Shown here: piece by piece, positions 1 through 9,017 of the stretch
Position numbering within the stretch: the first letter of the stretch is position 1
Layout: each line of letters opens with the position of its first letter
From: an uncultured Sunxiuqinia sp.
GTDB lineage: Bacteria > Bacteroidota > Bacteroidia > Bacteroidales > Prolixibacteraceae
Direction: 5' to 3'
DNA: 64,000 nt
Assembly (NCBI RefSeq): GCF_947495665.1
Contig: NZ_CANLZV010000001.1
Span: 124,001-188,000, forward strand
The notes under the pieces: model-generated
What the model was told of the DNA's origin: nothing
The model's input: only the letters and a program-made list of their open reading frames with translations
Database searches by the model: none
Position numbers and translations under genes: made by a program

Positions 1-99
1 AACTTTACTTTGATGGATGAGGGAGTAGGTTTTTCCGCTGATTTCGGCAATCAGCAGGTTGCAGGTGTTGGTTCCAAGGTCAATAACGGCAAGTTTCAT
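1..99 (-). CDS. Ppx/GppA-type exopolyphosphatase, N-terminus only
   Basis: Partial gene: 33 codons from an ATG at 99 to the window edge, with no stop. The peptide starts MKLAVIDLGTNTCNLLIAE, which is the phosphate-1 loop (DLGTNxxxLLI) that opens the ASKHA fold of exopolyphosphatase/guanosine pentaphosphatase proteins. Family knowledge: these hydrolyse polyphosphate or pppGpp in the cytoplasm. It lies 57 bp downstream of an exported-protein gene on the same strand and may be co-transcribed with it. Ppx and GppA cannot be told apart from this fragment. Confidence 0.85.
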   Translation of the reverse strand, partial: MKLAVIDLGTNTCNLLIAEISGKTYSLIHQSKV

Positions 100-156
100 A
101 ATCGGATTGAATGCAATTTCAACAAAGATAAAAATTGTGCGGCATGGAACAGGGTT

Positions 157-1074
157 TTACGGGCGGTCCAGTTTAAACGGGGAACGCGGGTGCCAGTTGA
201 ATCCAACGGAGAAGGAGCTGTAGTAATAATCCTGCAGCCCGGTTTTGTATTCCACAAAATAGTTTACGATCGGATTATTGATGATCAGACGTCCTTTGAG
301 TTGAATGGGGCGGTCTTCACCATACCATTTCCAGCCATTGTAGCCCGATGCCCCCACGCCCAGTTCCAGTTTGCGGTAGTTGAACTGGCTTTCCAGTCCC
401 CACAGGAAGCCTTCATTTTGCTCCAAGTCAAATTGATTGGTTTGCCACACGTAAAACCCAGCCATGGCATTGAGCCGGAACTGAAACTGCCCGAAGTTCA
501 CCAACTGTTTACCCATACTCATGTAATGCCAATGCGCCGGCAGGTCGGTTGCCCGGCCATCTTGGATGCTTCCGGTGGTCGTTTTCAGCGCATTTACCAC
601 CATGAAGGCGGGCCAATACGAACGTTCCCTCAGCAATTGGATGTAGGTGTTTAAAATCAGGTCGCCCCGGTTCAGGCTCCAGCCCGGGTCATCCTTGAAA
701 AGTTGCATGATATCCCGCACCTCATTGGTCGTATGAAAGTATTCCAGCAAGTTCCACTGCAGTTCGAATGCCATGAAATTTTGAACGACCGGAAACCGAA
801 AGTTGAGCATCAGGCTGTGTCCGCTGTCGCCTCCACCATCGCGAAAATAGGAATCGCTGGCAATCCGAAACAAGTTATCAGTACCTACTTCTCCATCTAA
901 AATAGCGGGAATTGGCAGGGCGTTGGGACCCAGTGTTCCCGGCGCAATTAAAAGGTATTGTTTGTTGTCGGCCCCAGGGTAATAGGGAACAAAATCGTTG
1001 GTCGATTCGCGTTGAGCCCGCAGGCCGTTCCACCCTAACACCAGCGTTAGCAACAATATTGTCTTTTTAATCAT
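157..1074 (-). CDS. Exported beta-rich protein of unknown function
   Basis: 305 residues from the ATG at 1074. I prefer this start to upstream in-frame starts because it opens directly with a signal peptide (MIKKTILLLTLVLGW, cleavage likely after LRAQ). The mature part is rich in aromatic residues and alternating patterns, ending in strand-like segments (YYYSSFSVGFNWHP), as in outer-membrane beta-barrel or periplasmic beta-sandwich proteins. I recognise no catalytic motif. It sits just upstream of the Ppx/GppA gene on the same strand. Function unknown; an outer-membrane location is inference. Confidence 0.7.
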   Translation of the reverse strand: MIKKTILLLTLVLGWNGLRAQRESTNDFVPYYPGADNKQYLLIAPGTLGPNALPIPAILDGEVGTDNLFRIASDSYFRDGGGDSGHSLMLNFRFPVVQNFMAFELQWNLLEYFHTTNEVRDIMQLFKDDPGWSLNRGDLILNTYIQLLRERSYWPAFMVVNALKTTTGSIQDGRATDLPAHWHYMSMGKQLVNFGQFQFRLNAMAGFYVWQTNQFDLEQNEGFLWGLESQFNYRKLELGVGASGYNGWKWYGEDRPIQLKGRLIINNPIVNYFVEYKTGLQDYYYSSFSVGFNWHPRSPFKLDRP

Positions 1075-1078
1075 TGTA

Positions 1079-1109
1079 CAAAAATACCGAATCCCTTTTG
1101 GCATACAAA
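1079..1109 (-). promoter_or_regulatory. Candidate Bacteroidota promoter for the exported-protein gene
   Basis: On the minus strand there is TTTG at 1109-1106, a 19-nt spacer, then TATTTTTG at 1086-1079, matching the Bacteroidota -33/-7 pattern (TTTG, about 19 nt, TAnnTTTG). The -7 box ends only 5 nt before the ATG at 1074, so the transcript would be leaderless or nearly so. A second TATTTTTG at 1113-1106 overlaps the -33 element and could serve as an alternative -7 box. Confidence 0.4.
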
Positions 1110-1177
1110 AATAGGGGGCATAAGAAGAACAAAGATCCAAGATTCAAGAACCAAGAGGGTTTCCGATTGATCAGGGC

Positions 1178-2425
1178 CTAGTCAATGACTGTCAATTCAG
1201 GGATGGGGATAACAAACTTTCCTCCCCATTCGCGGATGTAGCTGTTGTAATGGATGAGTTCTTCTTTTAAGTTCCACGGGAGAATAAACAGGTAATCGGG
1301 ACGGGTTTCTTTGATTGTGTCCGGATGATAGATCGGGATGTGGCTTCCGGGCAAGAAGTTGCCTTGCTTGTGCGGATTCCGGTCAACGGTATAATCTAAA
1401 AAATCGGTTCTCACCCCACAATAATTAAGCAGTGTATTTCCTTTACCAGGGGCTCCATACCCGGCTACCTGCTTGCCTTCCCGCTTTGCCTGAATCAGGA
1501 ACTGCAGGATTTTACGTTTGGTTTCTTTCACCTTTTCGTTGAACTGATCATAGTAGGAGAGGGTGTCCATGCCTTCTTCGTGCTCCTGTTTTAAAAGCTG
1601 ATGAACGGCCTCACCAACCGGCTTGCTTTGATCGCCCTTATGACAGGCGTGTATTCTGATTGAGCCCCCATGGGTATTGAGTTTTTGAACATCAAAAAGG
1701 GTGAGCCCATGGTGATCGAAAATGGTTTTTACGGCCGTGAAAGAAAGGTAGGAGAAATGCTCGTGGTAGATGGTGTCGAACTGGTTTTCTGCAATCAGGC
1801 GCTCCAGGTGAGGAAATTCCATGGTAATGACACCGTCGGCTTTCAGGAAATGTTTCATCCCCTTCACAAAGTCATTGATATCGGGAACGTGAGCCAGGAT
1901 GTTGTTGCCAATGATCAGGTCGGCCTGCCCGTAGTGCCGAACCAGATCCTGAGCGGTTTGATGACCAAAAAAGCGGATCTCGGTTTTTATGCCTTTTTCG
2001 CGTTGGGCATATTCCGCAATTTCACGGGAGGGGTCGATGCCTAAAACCGGAATACCCTTCGCCGCAAAATATTGAAGCAGATAGCCATCATTGCTGGCAA
2101 TTTCTGCGACCAAAGCATTGGGGCCGATGTCAAACCGCTTGCTGACATATTCCACGTATTGCTTGGCGTGCTCAAGCCAGGTATCCGAATAGGAGGAATA
2201 ATAGGCATAGTCGCGGTAAATAACCTCGGGTGAAACCACCGGAGGAGCTTGTGCCAGAAAACATTGCTCACAGACATAAACCTTGAGCGGGAAATGGGGT
2301 TCCATTTTATGGAGGTCTTCCTGACGTATTTTGTCTTCGCAAAGTGGCTGCATGCCCAGGTCGGTTACCAAGTGGCTAAGTGGTGTGTGGCAGAAATTGC
2401 ATCTCCCAAATGATTGATCCTTCAT
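1178..2425 (-). CDS. SAM-dependent sugar C-methyltransferase (TylC3/NovU-like)
   Basis: 415 residues in three parts. An N-terminal zinc-binding domain has paired cysteines (CNFCHTPL near residue 9 and CEQCF near residue 52). A Rossmann SAM-binding core follows (VAEIASNDGYLLQYF, about 106-120), then a C-terminal domain with VAGYGAPGKGNTLLN (about 320-335). This is the architecture of NDP-hexose C-3/C-5 methyltransferases that make branched deoxysugars. It is the last gene of the polysaccharide locus, downstream of gmd, the cytidylyltransferase-GHMP gene and GDP-fucose synthase, so a GDP- or CDP-linked keto-deoxysugar substrate is likely (inference). Confidence 0.85.
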   Translation of the reverse strand: MKDQSFGRCNFCHTPLSHLVTDLGMQPLCEDKIRQEDLHKMEPHFPLKVYVCEQCFLAQAPPVVSPEVIYRDYAYYSSYSDTWLEHAKQYVEYVSKRFDIGPNALVAEIASNDGYLLQYFAAKGIPVLGIDPSREIAEYAQREKGIKTEIRFFGHQTAQDLVRHYGQADLIIGNNILAHVPDINDFVKGMKHFLKADGVITMEFPHLERLIAENQFDTIYHEHFSYLSFTAVKTIFDHHGLTLFDVQKLNTHGGSIRIHACHKGDQSKPVGEAVHQLLKQEHEEGMDTLSYYDQFNEKVKETKRKILQFLIQAKREGKQVAGYGAPGKGNTLLNYCGVRTDFLDYTVDRNPHKQGNFLPGSHIPIYHPDTIKETRPDYLFILPWNLKEELIHYNSYIREWGGKFVIPIPELTVID

Positions 2426-2618
2426 ATGGCGTTGTTTTTATTCAGATAAATATCCTTCCCATTTTGCCTGCTGAAACGCCTGAATTAGGGGCGAAGGAGC
2501 ACACGAAAAACAGATGTTCTGAGAATATAGAGAAACATCAGTTGTTATTAGTACGTTTTTGGGGGCTTGATGGGTTCATGTTCTGAGTTTTTAATCTCGA
2601 ATTTAGTTAGGGCCGAAC

Positions 2619-2916
2619 AGCTGATTCGTATTGAGTAGCTTAACATGAAGCTTTCGATGTTGGTGTTTGGGCTTCGCCCTGATGCCAGTCCCTTTTCTCC
2701 TTAGATGAGAAAAGGAACCAAAAGAATCAAGGCTGACGTTGCTTTTGAACGAAAACGACGGATCGGTCACTCCCCGAAAACCAACTCCTCCCGCTGGTCG
2801 TCAAACAGGGTTTTCTTAGCGTGTGCCCGCGCGAATTCCTTCCCTTGTTTTCTGTTTCAAAACCCTCGTAGGCCATTCTTTTCACCTGTCGGCGAAGTGG
2901 GGGAGCTGGCCGTTGT
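2619..2916. repeat. Direct repeat A, copy 1 (298 bp)
   Basis: Starts AGCTGATTCGTATTGAGT and ends GGGGGAGCTGGCCGTTGT. It matches 2968-3265 at a constant offset of 349 bp with only a handful of substitutions (for example TAGCTTAACATG against CGTTTTACGTG near the start). A short related piece, GGGGAGCTGGCC, recurs near 12779. Confidence 0.9.
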
Positions 2917-2967
2917 TCAGTTGTTCTGTTATCAGTTGCCTGCTGTCGAGTTTGGTTGTTTCCTTAA

Positions 2968-3265
2968 AGCTGATTCGTATTGAGTCGTTTTACGTGAAGC
3001 TTTCGATGTTGGTGTTTGGGCTTCGCCCTGATACCAGTCCCTTTTCTCCTTAGATGAGAAAAGGAACCAAAAGAATCAAGGCTGACGTTGCTTTTGAACG
3101 AAAACGACGGATCGGTCACTCCCCGAAAACCAACTCCTCCCGCTGGTCGTCAAACTGGGTTTTCTTAGCGCGTGCCCACGCGAATTCCTTCCCTTGTTTT
3201 CTGTTTCAAAACCCTCGTAGGCCATTCTTTTCACCTGTCGGCGAAGTGGGGGAGCTGGCCGTTGT
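2968..3265. repeat. Direct repeat A, copy 2 (298 bp)
   Basis: Second copy of the sequence at 2619-2916, separated from it by 51 bp. Near-identity suggests recent duplication or gene-conversion-like homogenisation. Confidence 0.9.
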
Positions 3266-3334
3266 CGGTTGAGTGTACTTGTTATATTAACACGATCTCC
3301 TTCGCCCTATGCTCCCTGCCTTTGCTATGTCCTG

Positions 3335-4468
3335 CTATTCCAGGTAGTGCTGATACATCAGGCGAACGCCTTCTTCCAGCTCAATGCTGTGTTTCCATCC
3401 CAGGCGGTGAAGCTTGGACGGATCCGTCAGCTTGCGAAGGGTACCATCAGGCTTGGTTCGGTCAAACTCAATGCTGCTCTGAAATCCAACGGTTTGTTGA
3501 ATGGTTTCCGCCAGTTGCCGAATGGAAATTTCCTTGCCGGTGCCAATGTTGATGTGGGTGTTTCGCACTTCGTCTCCACTGCTTGCTTTGATATCTTCAA
3601 AGTTTCGGTTTTCCAGCAAGAAAACACAGGCTGCCGCCATATCTTCCGACCAAAGGAATTCGCGCATCGGATTACCGCTTCCCCATAAATACAAGGTAAC
3701 CGGCTGCTTTTGAGATGCGGGTGGCGTGAACAGGCGTGTTTCTTCTTCCGTATCTGAATGGTGCAGGTAGATCCCATATTTTTTCAGCATGTACAGGATG
3801 TCTTCCTCTGAAGCCGCTCCGTCCATGCCTTCCACGGGACGTTTATTCAGGTCGTCGCGGATGGCATCCCAGTTGCTTTCTTCGAGGCACTTCGACAAAT
3901 GAATTTTCCGTACCATAGCGGGCAAAACATGCGAGGTCTCCAGGTTGAAGTTGTCATTGGGACCATACAAGTTGGTCGGCATAACCGAAATGAAATTGGT
4001 GCCATACTGCATGTTGTAGGCTTCACACATTTTTAAGCCGGCAATCTTGGCGATGGCGTAGGGCTCATTGGTGTATTCCAGCACATCGGTTAGCAAACAA
4101 TCTTCAGTCATGGGTTGAGGCGCGTTCTTCGGATAGATGCAGGTAGAGCCGAGGAACAACAGTTTTTTCACGCCATGCACATAGGACTGGTGAATTACAT
4201 TGTTCTGAATTTGCAGGTTTTCATAGATGAACTGTCCGCGGTAGGTGTTGTTGGCGATAATGCCTCCAACTTTGGCTGCGGCCAGAATTACATATTCCGG
4301 TTTTTCGGTTTCGAAAAAATGAGCGACGGCTGATTGATCCATCAAGTCCAGCTCTTCCAACGACCGGCCAATGAGGTTGGTGTATCCTTTGTTTTGAAGG
4401 GTTTTCCAGAGGGCAGAACCCACCAGGCCTTTATGGCCGGCAACGTATATTTTGCTATCTTTTTTCAT
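3335..4468 (-). CDS. fcl: GDP-L-fucose synthase
   Basis: 377 residues from the ATG at 4468; an upstream start would add 15 unconserved residues. Extended SDR fold: NADP-binding GHKGLVG at residues 11-17, catalytic Ser108 in LGSTCIYP, and Tyr137/Lys141 in EPYAIAK. The family epimerises and reduces GDP-4-keto-6-deoxy-mannose to GDP-L-fucose. It is longer than the usual 310-320 residues because of a charged insert around residues 190-265 (between the NLYGPND region and GSGNPMREF), a form I associate with Bacteroidota. Its substrate is supplied by gmd in the same locus. Confidence 0.93.
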   Translation of the reverse strand: MKKDSKIYVAGHKGLVGSALWKTLQNKGYTNLIGRSLEELDLMDQSAVAHFFETEKPEYVILAAAKVGGIIANNTYRGQFIYENLQIQNNVIHQSYVHGVKKLLFLGSTCIYPKNAPQPMTEDCLLTDVLEYTNEPYAIAKIAGLKMCEAYNMQYGTNFISVMPTNLYGPNDNFNLETSHVLPAMVRKIHLSKCLEESNWDAIRDDLNKRPVEGMDGAASEEDILYMLKKYGIYLHHSDTEEETRLFTPPASQKQPVTLYLWGSGNPMREFLWSEDMAAACVFLLENRNFEDIKASSGDEVRNTHINIGTGKEISIRQLAETIQQTVGFQSSIEFDRTKPDGTLRKLTDPSKLHRLGWKHSIELEEGVRLMYQHYLE

Positions 4469-4516
4469 ATTGAATGCATTGATTTGGATGATTCTATTGG
4501 CGAAAGGAAACAAGGA

Positions 4517-5698
4517 CTAGAGCCCGGTTTCCTTTCGGCGTACTTTGATTCGCATGGCCCCTTTTATGGGTTCATCAGCGAGCAGAATGAGGTAACCACC
4601 ACCGCCGGCTCCTGCCAGCTTCCAAGCCAAAGCCTGTGATTTGTAGCTCTCAATCACCTGATTAATTTCTTCGTTAATCATGGATGGGAACATGCTTGTC
4701 TGCGCCTCAAACGAGTCGAGAAAAGCCTTGGAAAAGGCCGGCAAATCTTTTTGCATGATGGCAGACCAGGCTTTTTCCGAAGCACTCGCCAATCGTTTTA
4801 CATTGTCGGTGTTGATGTAGGTCTCTTTTAACAAGTCCAGTCCATTGCGACGGGGCCATAACAGAACCATGTATAAATGATCTTCAAGCCAGGTCAGGAT
4901 TTCTTCATCGTTTACCGATTCAAATTGCTTGGGCCAGTAGGCTGCATCGTAGTAATGTCTGACCAGCCCCGGCATGCAAATTCCAATGGCATCCTGAGCC
5001 CCTGAAATAAGTTCCGATCCGGGATCGTTTTCAAATTTGAACAGAATTTCGGCTAAACGTTCAGGCTTTTCAAGCGGGAGCGTGTAAGGCCATATCTTTT
5101 TGGCGGCATTGCGTGTTGAGGTGCTCATGCCACACCGTTCGTTGTATTCAATAATGGGTTCCAACGACAGGGTGATGGCCCAGCCGGGATGGTATTTCGA
5201 TACATAGGGCTGGTCAATCCAGGTGCCGGCCAAATCAATCCGGTAGGGCAGGGTGCAGTTGTCTGAGGAACGAATGGCTGTTGTTGAGCGGGCGGGCAAG
5301 CCTGCATCCGGAATTCGTTCCAGTACCTTGAGCTCGATTCCCAGTTCGGCACACATCTTTTTCTTGGCGGGCGAATAACCATCTTCGTTCACCACAAAAA
5401 AATCGGGCTGCAGGGCTTTTAGTTCTTGCTCAAAGTCCATGATTCCACTGCCTGAATTGATGAAGGCATCGGTTACATGACGAACCGCCTTGACCATATA
5501 GAGGCGTTCCTGCTCGCTGTTGATGGTATGGCGTCCTTTCAACTCTTCAATGGTTTGATCGGAACCAATTCCCACATAAAGATCGCCAAATTGAGAGGCT
5601 TCCTTAAAAAATGCGACATGTCCGGAATGAAGCAGGTCGTAACAACCGGAAACGAAGACTTTCTTGGGGCTAGTATTGTTTATTTGTTGTTTTTCCAT
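4517..5698 (-). CDS. Cytidylyltransferase fused to a divergent GHMP-kinase-like domain
   Basis: 393 residues. Residues 11-140 form a nucleotidyltransferase of the glycerol-3-phosphate cytidylyltransferase/RfaE-C type with HxGH at 24-27 (CYDLLHSGH). From about residue 150 a GHMP-like domain begins, with motif 1 (LPYRIDLAGTWID) and motif 3 near the C-terminus (LAGAGGGGYLILL). The glycine/serine-rich ATP loop (motif 2, normally PxxxGLGSSxA) is not recognisable; the nearest match is PGSELISGAQDA. It sits between gmd and GDP-fucose synthase, so it probably makes or modifies an activated sugar in the same pathway. The exact reaction is unknown and kinase activity is doubtful. Confidence 0.8.
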   Translation of the reverse strand: MEKQQINNTSPKKVFVSGCYDLLHSGHVAFFKEASQFGDLYVGIGSDQTIEELKGRHTINSEQERLYMVKAVRHVTDAFINSGSGIMDFEQELKALQPDFFVVNEDGYSPAKKKMCAELGIELKVLERIPDAGLPARSTTAIRSSDNCTLPYRIDLAGTWIDQPYVSKYHPGWAITLSLEPIIEYNERCGMSTSTRNAAKKIWPYTLPLEKPERLAEILFKFENDPGSELISGAQDAIGICMPGLVRHYYDAAYWPKQFESVNDEEILTWLEDHLYMVLLWPRRNGLDLLKETYINTDNVKRLASASEKAWSAIMQKDLPAFSKAFLDSFEAQTSMFPSMINEEINQVIESYKSQALAWKLAGAGGGGYLILLADEPIKGAMRIKVRRKETGL

Positions 5699-5850
5699 AC
5701 GTGTTTATTTTTTAGCAATTGGATATCGGGCACTGGGACTGTGAGAATTTGAGCACTGAGATTGTGAGCGCTGAGCCATTGAGCACCTCATTTATAATAT
5801 CTCATCTTATCACCGTCTCACCCTCTCATTTTCTCACCGTCTTTCTTCTT

Positions 5851-7038
5851 CTACTCAAAATAATTCAAAGTGCGGTAGCCACCCTCACGCAGCAGAGCAT
5901 CTTTTTGCATCAGCTTAATATCCGATTGCATCATATCCTGTACCAAGCCGTTGAGGTCATATTCAGGTTTCCAGCCTAAAACGGTTTGGGATTTGGTTGG
6001 ATCGCCAATCAGCAGATCAACTTCAGTTGGGCGGAAATAGGCGGGATCAACAGCCACGACAGCTTGCTGGTCTTCGGAATTGTTCGAAGGGATTGTTGTT
6101 GTAATTCGGGTCTTGATTCCTTCCAGGTATTGTTCGCCCACTTTCTGACAGAACAGGGCTTCATCAAGGGCTGTGAAATACCCCTTTTCATCTGCTCCTT
6201 CGCCGGCAAAGGTAATTTCCAGACCGATTTCGGCAACAGCCAGTTTAATAAAGTCACGAATGGTTGTGGTAATCCCGGTGGCAATCACGTAATCATCGGC
6301 TTTTTCTTGTTGCAGAATGAGGTACATGGCTTTGATGTAATCTTTGGCATGGCCCCAGTCGCGCTTGGCCGACAGGTTCCCCATGTACACTTTGTCCTGC
6401 ATACCCAAGGCAATTCGGCTGATGGCCCGGGTAATTTTGCGGGTTACAAAAGTTTCTCCCCGGATGGGCGATTCATGGTTAAACAGAATTCCGTTATTGG
6501 CATGCATGTTATAGGCTTCACGATAGTTAACTGTGATCCAGTAGGCATACATTTTGGCAACGGCGTAGGGGGAGCGCGGGTAAAAAGGTGTCGTTTCCTT
6601 TTGTGGAACTTCCTGCACCAGCCCATACAATTCACTGGTTGAGGCCTGGTAGATGCGTGTTTTTTCGGTGAGACCCAAAAGACGAATGGCCTCGAGCAAA
6701 CGAAGTGTTCCAATTCCATCCGCATTGGCTGTGTATTCCGGTGTCTCAAAACTCACCGCCACATGGCTCATCGCAGCCAGGTTGTAGATCTCGTCGGGCT
6801 GCACTTCCTGCACAATCCGTGTGAGGTTCATGCTGTCGGTCATATCTCCATAGTGGAGCACCAGGTTGCGGTTTTCCACATGCGGATCCTGGTACAGGTG
6901 GTCAATCCGGTCGGTGTTAAACAAGGATGAACGTCGTTTGATGCCATGAACCATATACCCTTTTTTCAGCAGGTATTCGGCCAGATAGGCTCCATCCTGT
7001 CCGGTGATGCCGGTAATCAAGGCTACTTTTTGTGTCAT
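5851..7038 (-). CDS. gmd: GDP-mannose 4,6-dehydratase
   Basis: 395 residues, extended SDR. GxxGxxG at residues 10-16 (GITGQDG), the active-site segment STSELYG at 133-139, and Tyr158/Lys162 in SPYAVAK. The central [15 protein letters not shown] and RDWGHAKDY segments are typical of Gmd. It converts GDP-D-mannose to GDP-4-keto-6-deoxy-D-mannose, the precursor for GDP-fucose and related deoxysugars. Slightly longer than the usual 345-375 because of a lysine/threonine-rich stretch around residues 300-325. First of the gmd / cytidylyltransferase-GHMP / fcl set. Confidence 0.95.
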   Translation of the reverse strand: MTQKVALITGITGQDGAYLAEYLLKKGYMVHGIKRRSSLFNTDRIDHLYQDPHVENRNLVLHYGDMTDSMNLTRIVQEVQPDEIYNLAAMSHVAVSFETPEYTANADGIGTLRLLEAIRLLGLTEKTRIYQASTSELYGLVQEVPQKETTPFYPRSPYAVAKMYAYWITVNYREAYNMHANNGILFNHESPIRGETFVTRKITRAISRIALGMQDKVYMGNLSAKRDWGHAKDYIKAMYLILQQEKADDYVIATGITTTIRDFIKLAVAEIGLEITFAGEGADEKGYFTALDEALFCQKVGEQYLEGIKTRITTTIPSNNSEDQQAVVAVDPAYFRPTEVDLLIGDPTKSQTVLGWKPEYDLNGLVQDMMQSDIKLMQKDALLREGGYRTLNYFE

Positions 7039-7331
7039 AATTGTCGTATTATCAGTTGTTTGTAATTAGTTGTTTGTAATCAGTTGTCGGTTGTCAGTTA
7101 TCGGTTGTCAGTTATCGGTTGTCAGTTGGCGAAGTGTCTGGGCCTGCTGTTCTCCAGGCTTTGTGAATCTCAGGCGTTCTTCGCGGTTAAGCTGTGCTAA
7201 GATACATAAGATTCTCGTCTTTAGTATTTGTTGGGCGTAACTCTGTGAATTACTTTATTAAGGTTAAAGTTGTCATGGTTAAAGGTTAAAGTGTCTTGAT
7301 GGTCATTCGTTGGGTACTTCTTGCTCATTTG
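7039..7331. repeat. Spacer with short degenerate phrase repeats
   Basis: At 7050-7129 the phrase GTTGTCAGTTATCG and variants (GTTGTCGG, GTTATCGG, GTTGTCAG) recur head-to-tail with a period of roughly 10-13 nt. The remainder has AGGTTAAAGTT/AGGTTAAAGTG near 7260-7293, the same phrase that recurs at 12637, 27183 and 27967. No gene seen. Confidence 0.7.
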
Positions 7332-8051
7332 CTAGTTAATCCAGAAAGCGAGTAGTTTTAGCCAAAGGTAAGCGAGAATAACGGCGATCAGGAAGATGCC
7401 GGTATGTCCAATCAAGGGAAGGGGCTTGTGCTTATAGCGGGCATAGGCACTGTAAATTAAGATGCCTGCCAGGTTTCCGGAGAGTGCCAGTGCCAACAAA
7501 AAATCATTGAAGGGCAGCTGCACAAATCCTTTGATGCCCACAAAAAACAGGGCATGTAGGAGTGCCAGTACTAGCATGGTCATCTTACGAAACAAGACCA
7601 GCTCGTGAAATACATACATGAATGCAATGACAAAAGCGATTTGCACCAGTGCATCCAATGTGGGATTCATCCCCGGGATAAGAATTCCCTGGGTGCCCCG
7701 GGAGTGAAGCACCAGTACCGCTGCAGCCAGCAGCTTGGCCAGTTGCCGGATGTACCGAAAGGTGACGTTTGTATCCAGGAGCAAGCCCGAAAAAAACAGG
7801 ATAACCATGGCGGCTATCAGCGGATGCAAGCTTCCAAAGCCTTTGCTGCTGGTGCAAAGCGCCAAGGCCAGGTTGATGCCAAAAAACATGGAGACGCCCC
7901 CCATCGTTAGCAGGGGAAGCTTGGGGAAGTGTTTTTCTGGTTCTGCAGTCAGATTTTTAGCCAGGCCTACCTGGGCCACTGAAGGTTGAACCAAAAACAC
8001 GCTGACAAAGGCAATGCTAAAGCATAGTCCGCTTAAAATAAATTCACTCAT
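7332..8051 (-). CDS. Degenerate MraY/WecA-like integral membrane protein
   Basis: 239 residues, about 7-8 hydrophobic segments. The order of elements follows the polyprenyl-phosphate HexNAc-1-phosphate transferase family: P-LLTMGGVSMFFG near residue 45, GLLLDTNVTFRYIRQLAKLLAA where GLxDDxxxxxxxxKL is expected, a GNLAGILIY segment, and PLIGHTGIFL where FMGDTGS is expected. The paired Asp becomes LD, the NxxNxxDGxDG loop is gone, and GDTGS reads GHTGI. The protein is also about 100 residues short. I infer a catalytically dead relative, perhaps structural or regulatory; the family assignment rests on pattern reading only. Confidence 0.6.
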   Translation of the reverse strand: MSEFILSGLCFSIAFVSVFLVQPSVAQVGLAKNLTAEPEKHFPKLPLLTMGGVSMFFGINLALALCTSSKGFGSLHPLIAAMVILFFSGLLLDTNVTFRYIRQLAKLLAAAVLVLHSRGTQGILIPGMNPTLDALVQIAFVIAFMYVFHELVLFRKMTMLVLALLHALFFVGIKGFVQLPFNDFLLALALSGNLAGILIYSAYARYKHKPLPLIGHTGIFLIAVILAYLWLKLLAFWIN

Positions 8052-8329
8052 GTCGAATCGCTTGTTTTATTTTTACCATTGAGGCCGTCTGTATAGCCCG
8101 GTGTATTATTCAGACCAATCAACGGTCAAGTCTCGAATCCTTAAATCCCTGAAGGGACTTTGAAAAGGAAAAATCCGGGCTTAGCACATCCATTGTAAGC
8201 CAATGATGAATGGGGAATTTTGTAGACAGCCCCTAAAAAAATGCAAATAACGGGGTTTTACACTTGTAATGCAAAATTATATTCAATTAAAAGAGGAAGA
8301 TCGGTTGTCGGTTGTCGGTTGGCAGCGAG

Positions 8330-9010
8330 CTTAGGGCAAAGGGCAGAGGGCAAAGAGCATGGGGTTAATCTGCACCTTTGCCTGGCGCTTAATGCTAATT
8401 ATTAATAGTCATTTGTTGGTCATTCGTTGAGTGCTCGCTATTTTCATCTGACTTCGTGCGTTCGTGAGTTCGCGACTTCATCTGTTCGTTATTGGCAGAG
8501 AGCAGAGGGCAGAGGGCAGAGGGCAGAGAGCAGAGGGCAAAGGGCAAAGAGTATGGGGGTAATCTGCACCTTTGCCTGGCGCTTAATGCTAGTCATTAAT
8601 AGTCATTTGTTGGTCATTCGTTGAGTGCTCGCTATTTTCGTCTGACCTCGTGCGTTCGTGAGTTCGCGACTTCATCTGTTCGTTATTGGCAGAGAGCAGA
8701 GGGCGGAGAGCAGAGGGCAAAGGGCATGGGGTTAATCTGCACCTTTGCCTGGCGCTTAATGTTTGTCATTAATAGTCATTTGTTGGTCATTCGCAGAGTG
8801 TTCGCTATTTTCGTCTGACCTCGTGCGTTCGTGAGTTCGCGACTTCATCTGTTCGTTATTGGCAGGGAGCAGAGGGCAAAGGGCATGGCGTTTGCCTGTG
8901 CCAGTGCCTGGCGCTTAATGCTAGTCATTAGTAGTCATTTGATCGTCATTCGTTGATTGGTTACTTTTTCGTCTGACCTCGTGCGTTCGTGAGCTCGCGA
9001 CTTCATCTTC
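8330..9010. repeat. Minisatellite, four units of 159-194 bp with an internal heptamer array
   Basis: The landmark CCTTTGCCTGGCGCTTAATG occurs at 8375, 8569 and 8742, with a variant at 8901, so unit spacing is 194, 173 and 159 bp. Each unit carries TCATTTGTTGGTCATTCG (GATCG in the last), the phrase CGTGCGTTCGTGAGTTCGCG, and a run of (C)AGAGGG(C) heptamers. Differences in heptamer number account for much of the unit-length variation. A related single unit lies at about 26490-26580. Confidence 0.85.
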
Positions 9011-9017
9011 CTTTCCT

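Larger units (their letters stand above)
2426..3334. other. Gene-free spacer dominated by a duplicated 298-bp sequence
   Basis: No credible gene. Short ORFs in the two repeat copies encode almost the same peptide only because the DNA is duplicated. The rest (2426-2618) is unremarkable. Confidence 0.7.

Noticed and set aside
2705-3272. Matching ORFs in the two 298-bp repeats
   Set aside because: Their similarity is a result of DNA duplication; frames carry no codon bias or known domain.
4334-7038. Long plus-strand ORFs opposite gmd, fcl and the cytidylyltransferase gene
   Set aside because: Antisense shadows of well-supported genes.
8330-9010. CRISPR array
   Set aside because: Units are 159-194 bp and the repeats are long and degenerate, without short constant repeats and unique spacers.
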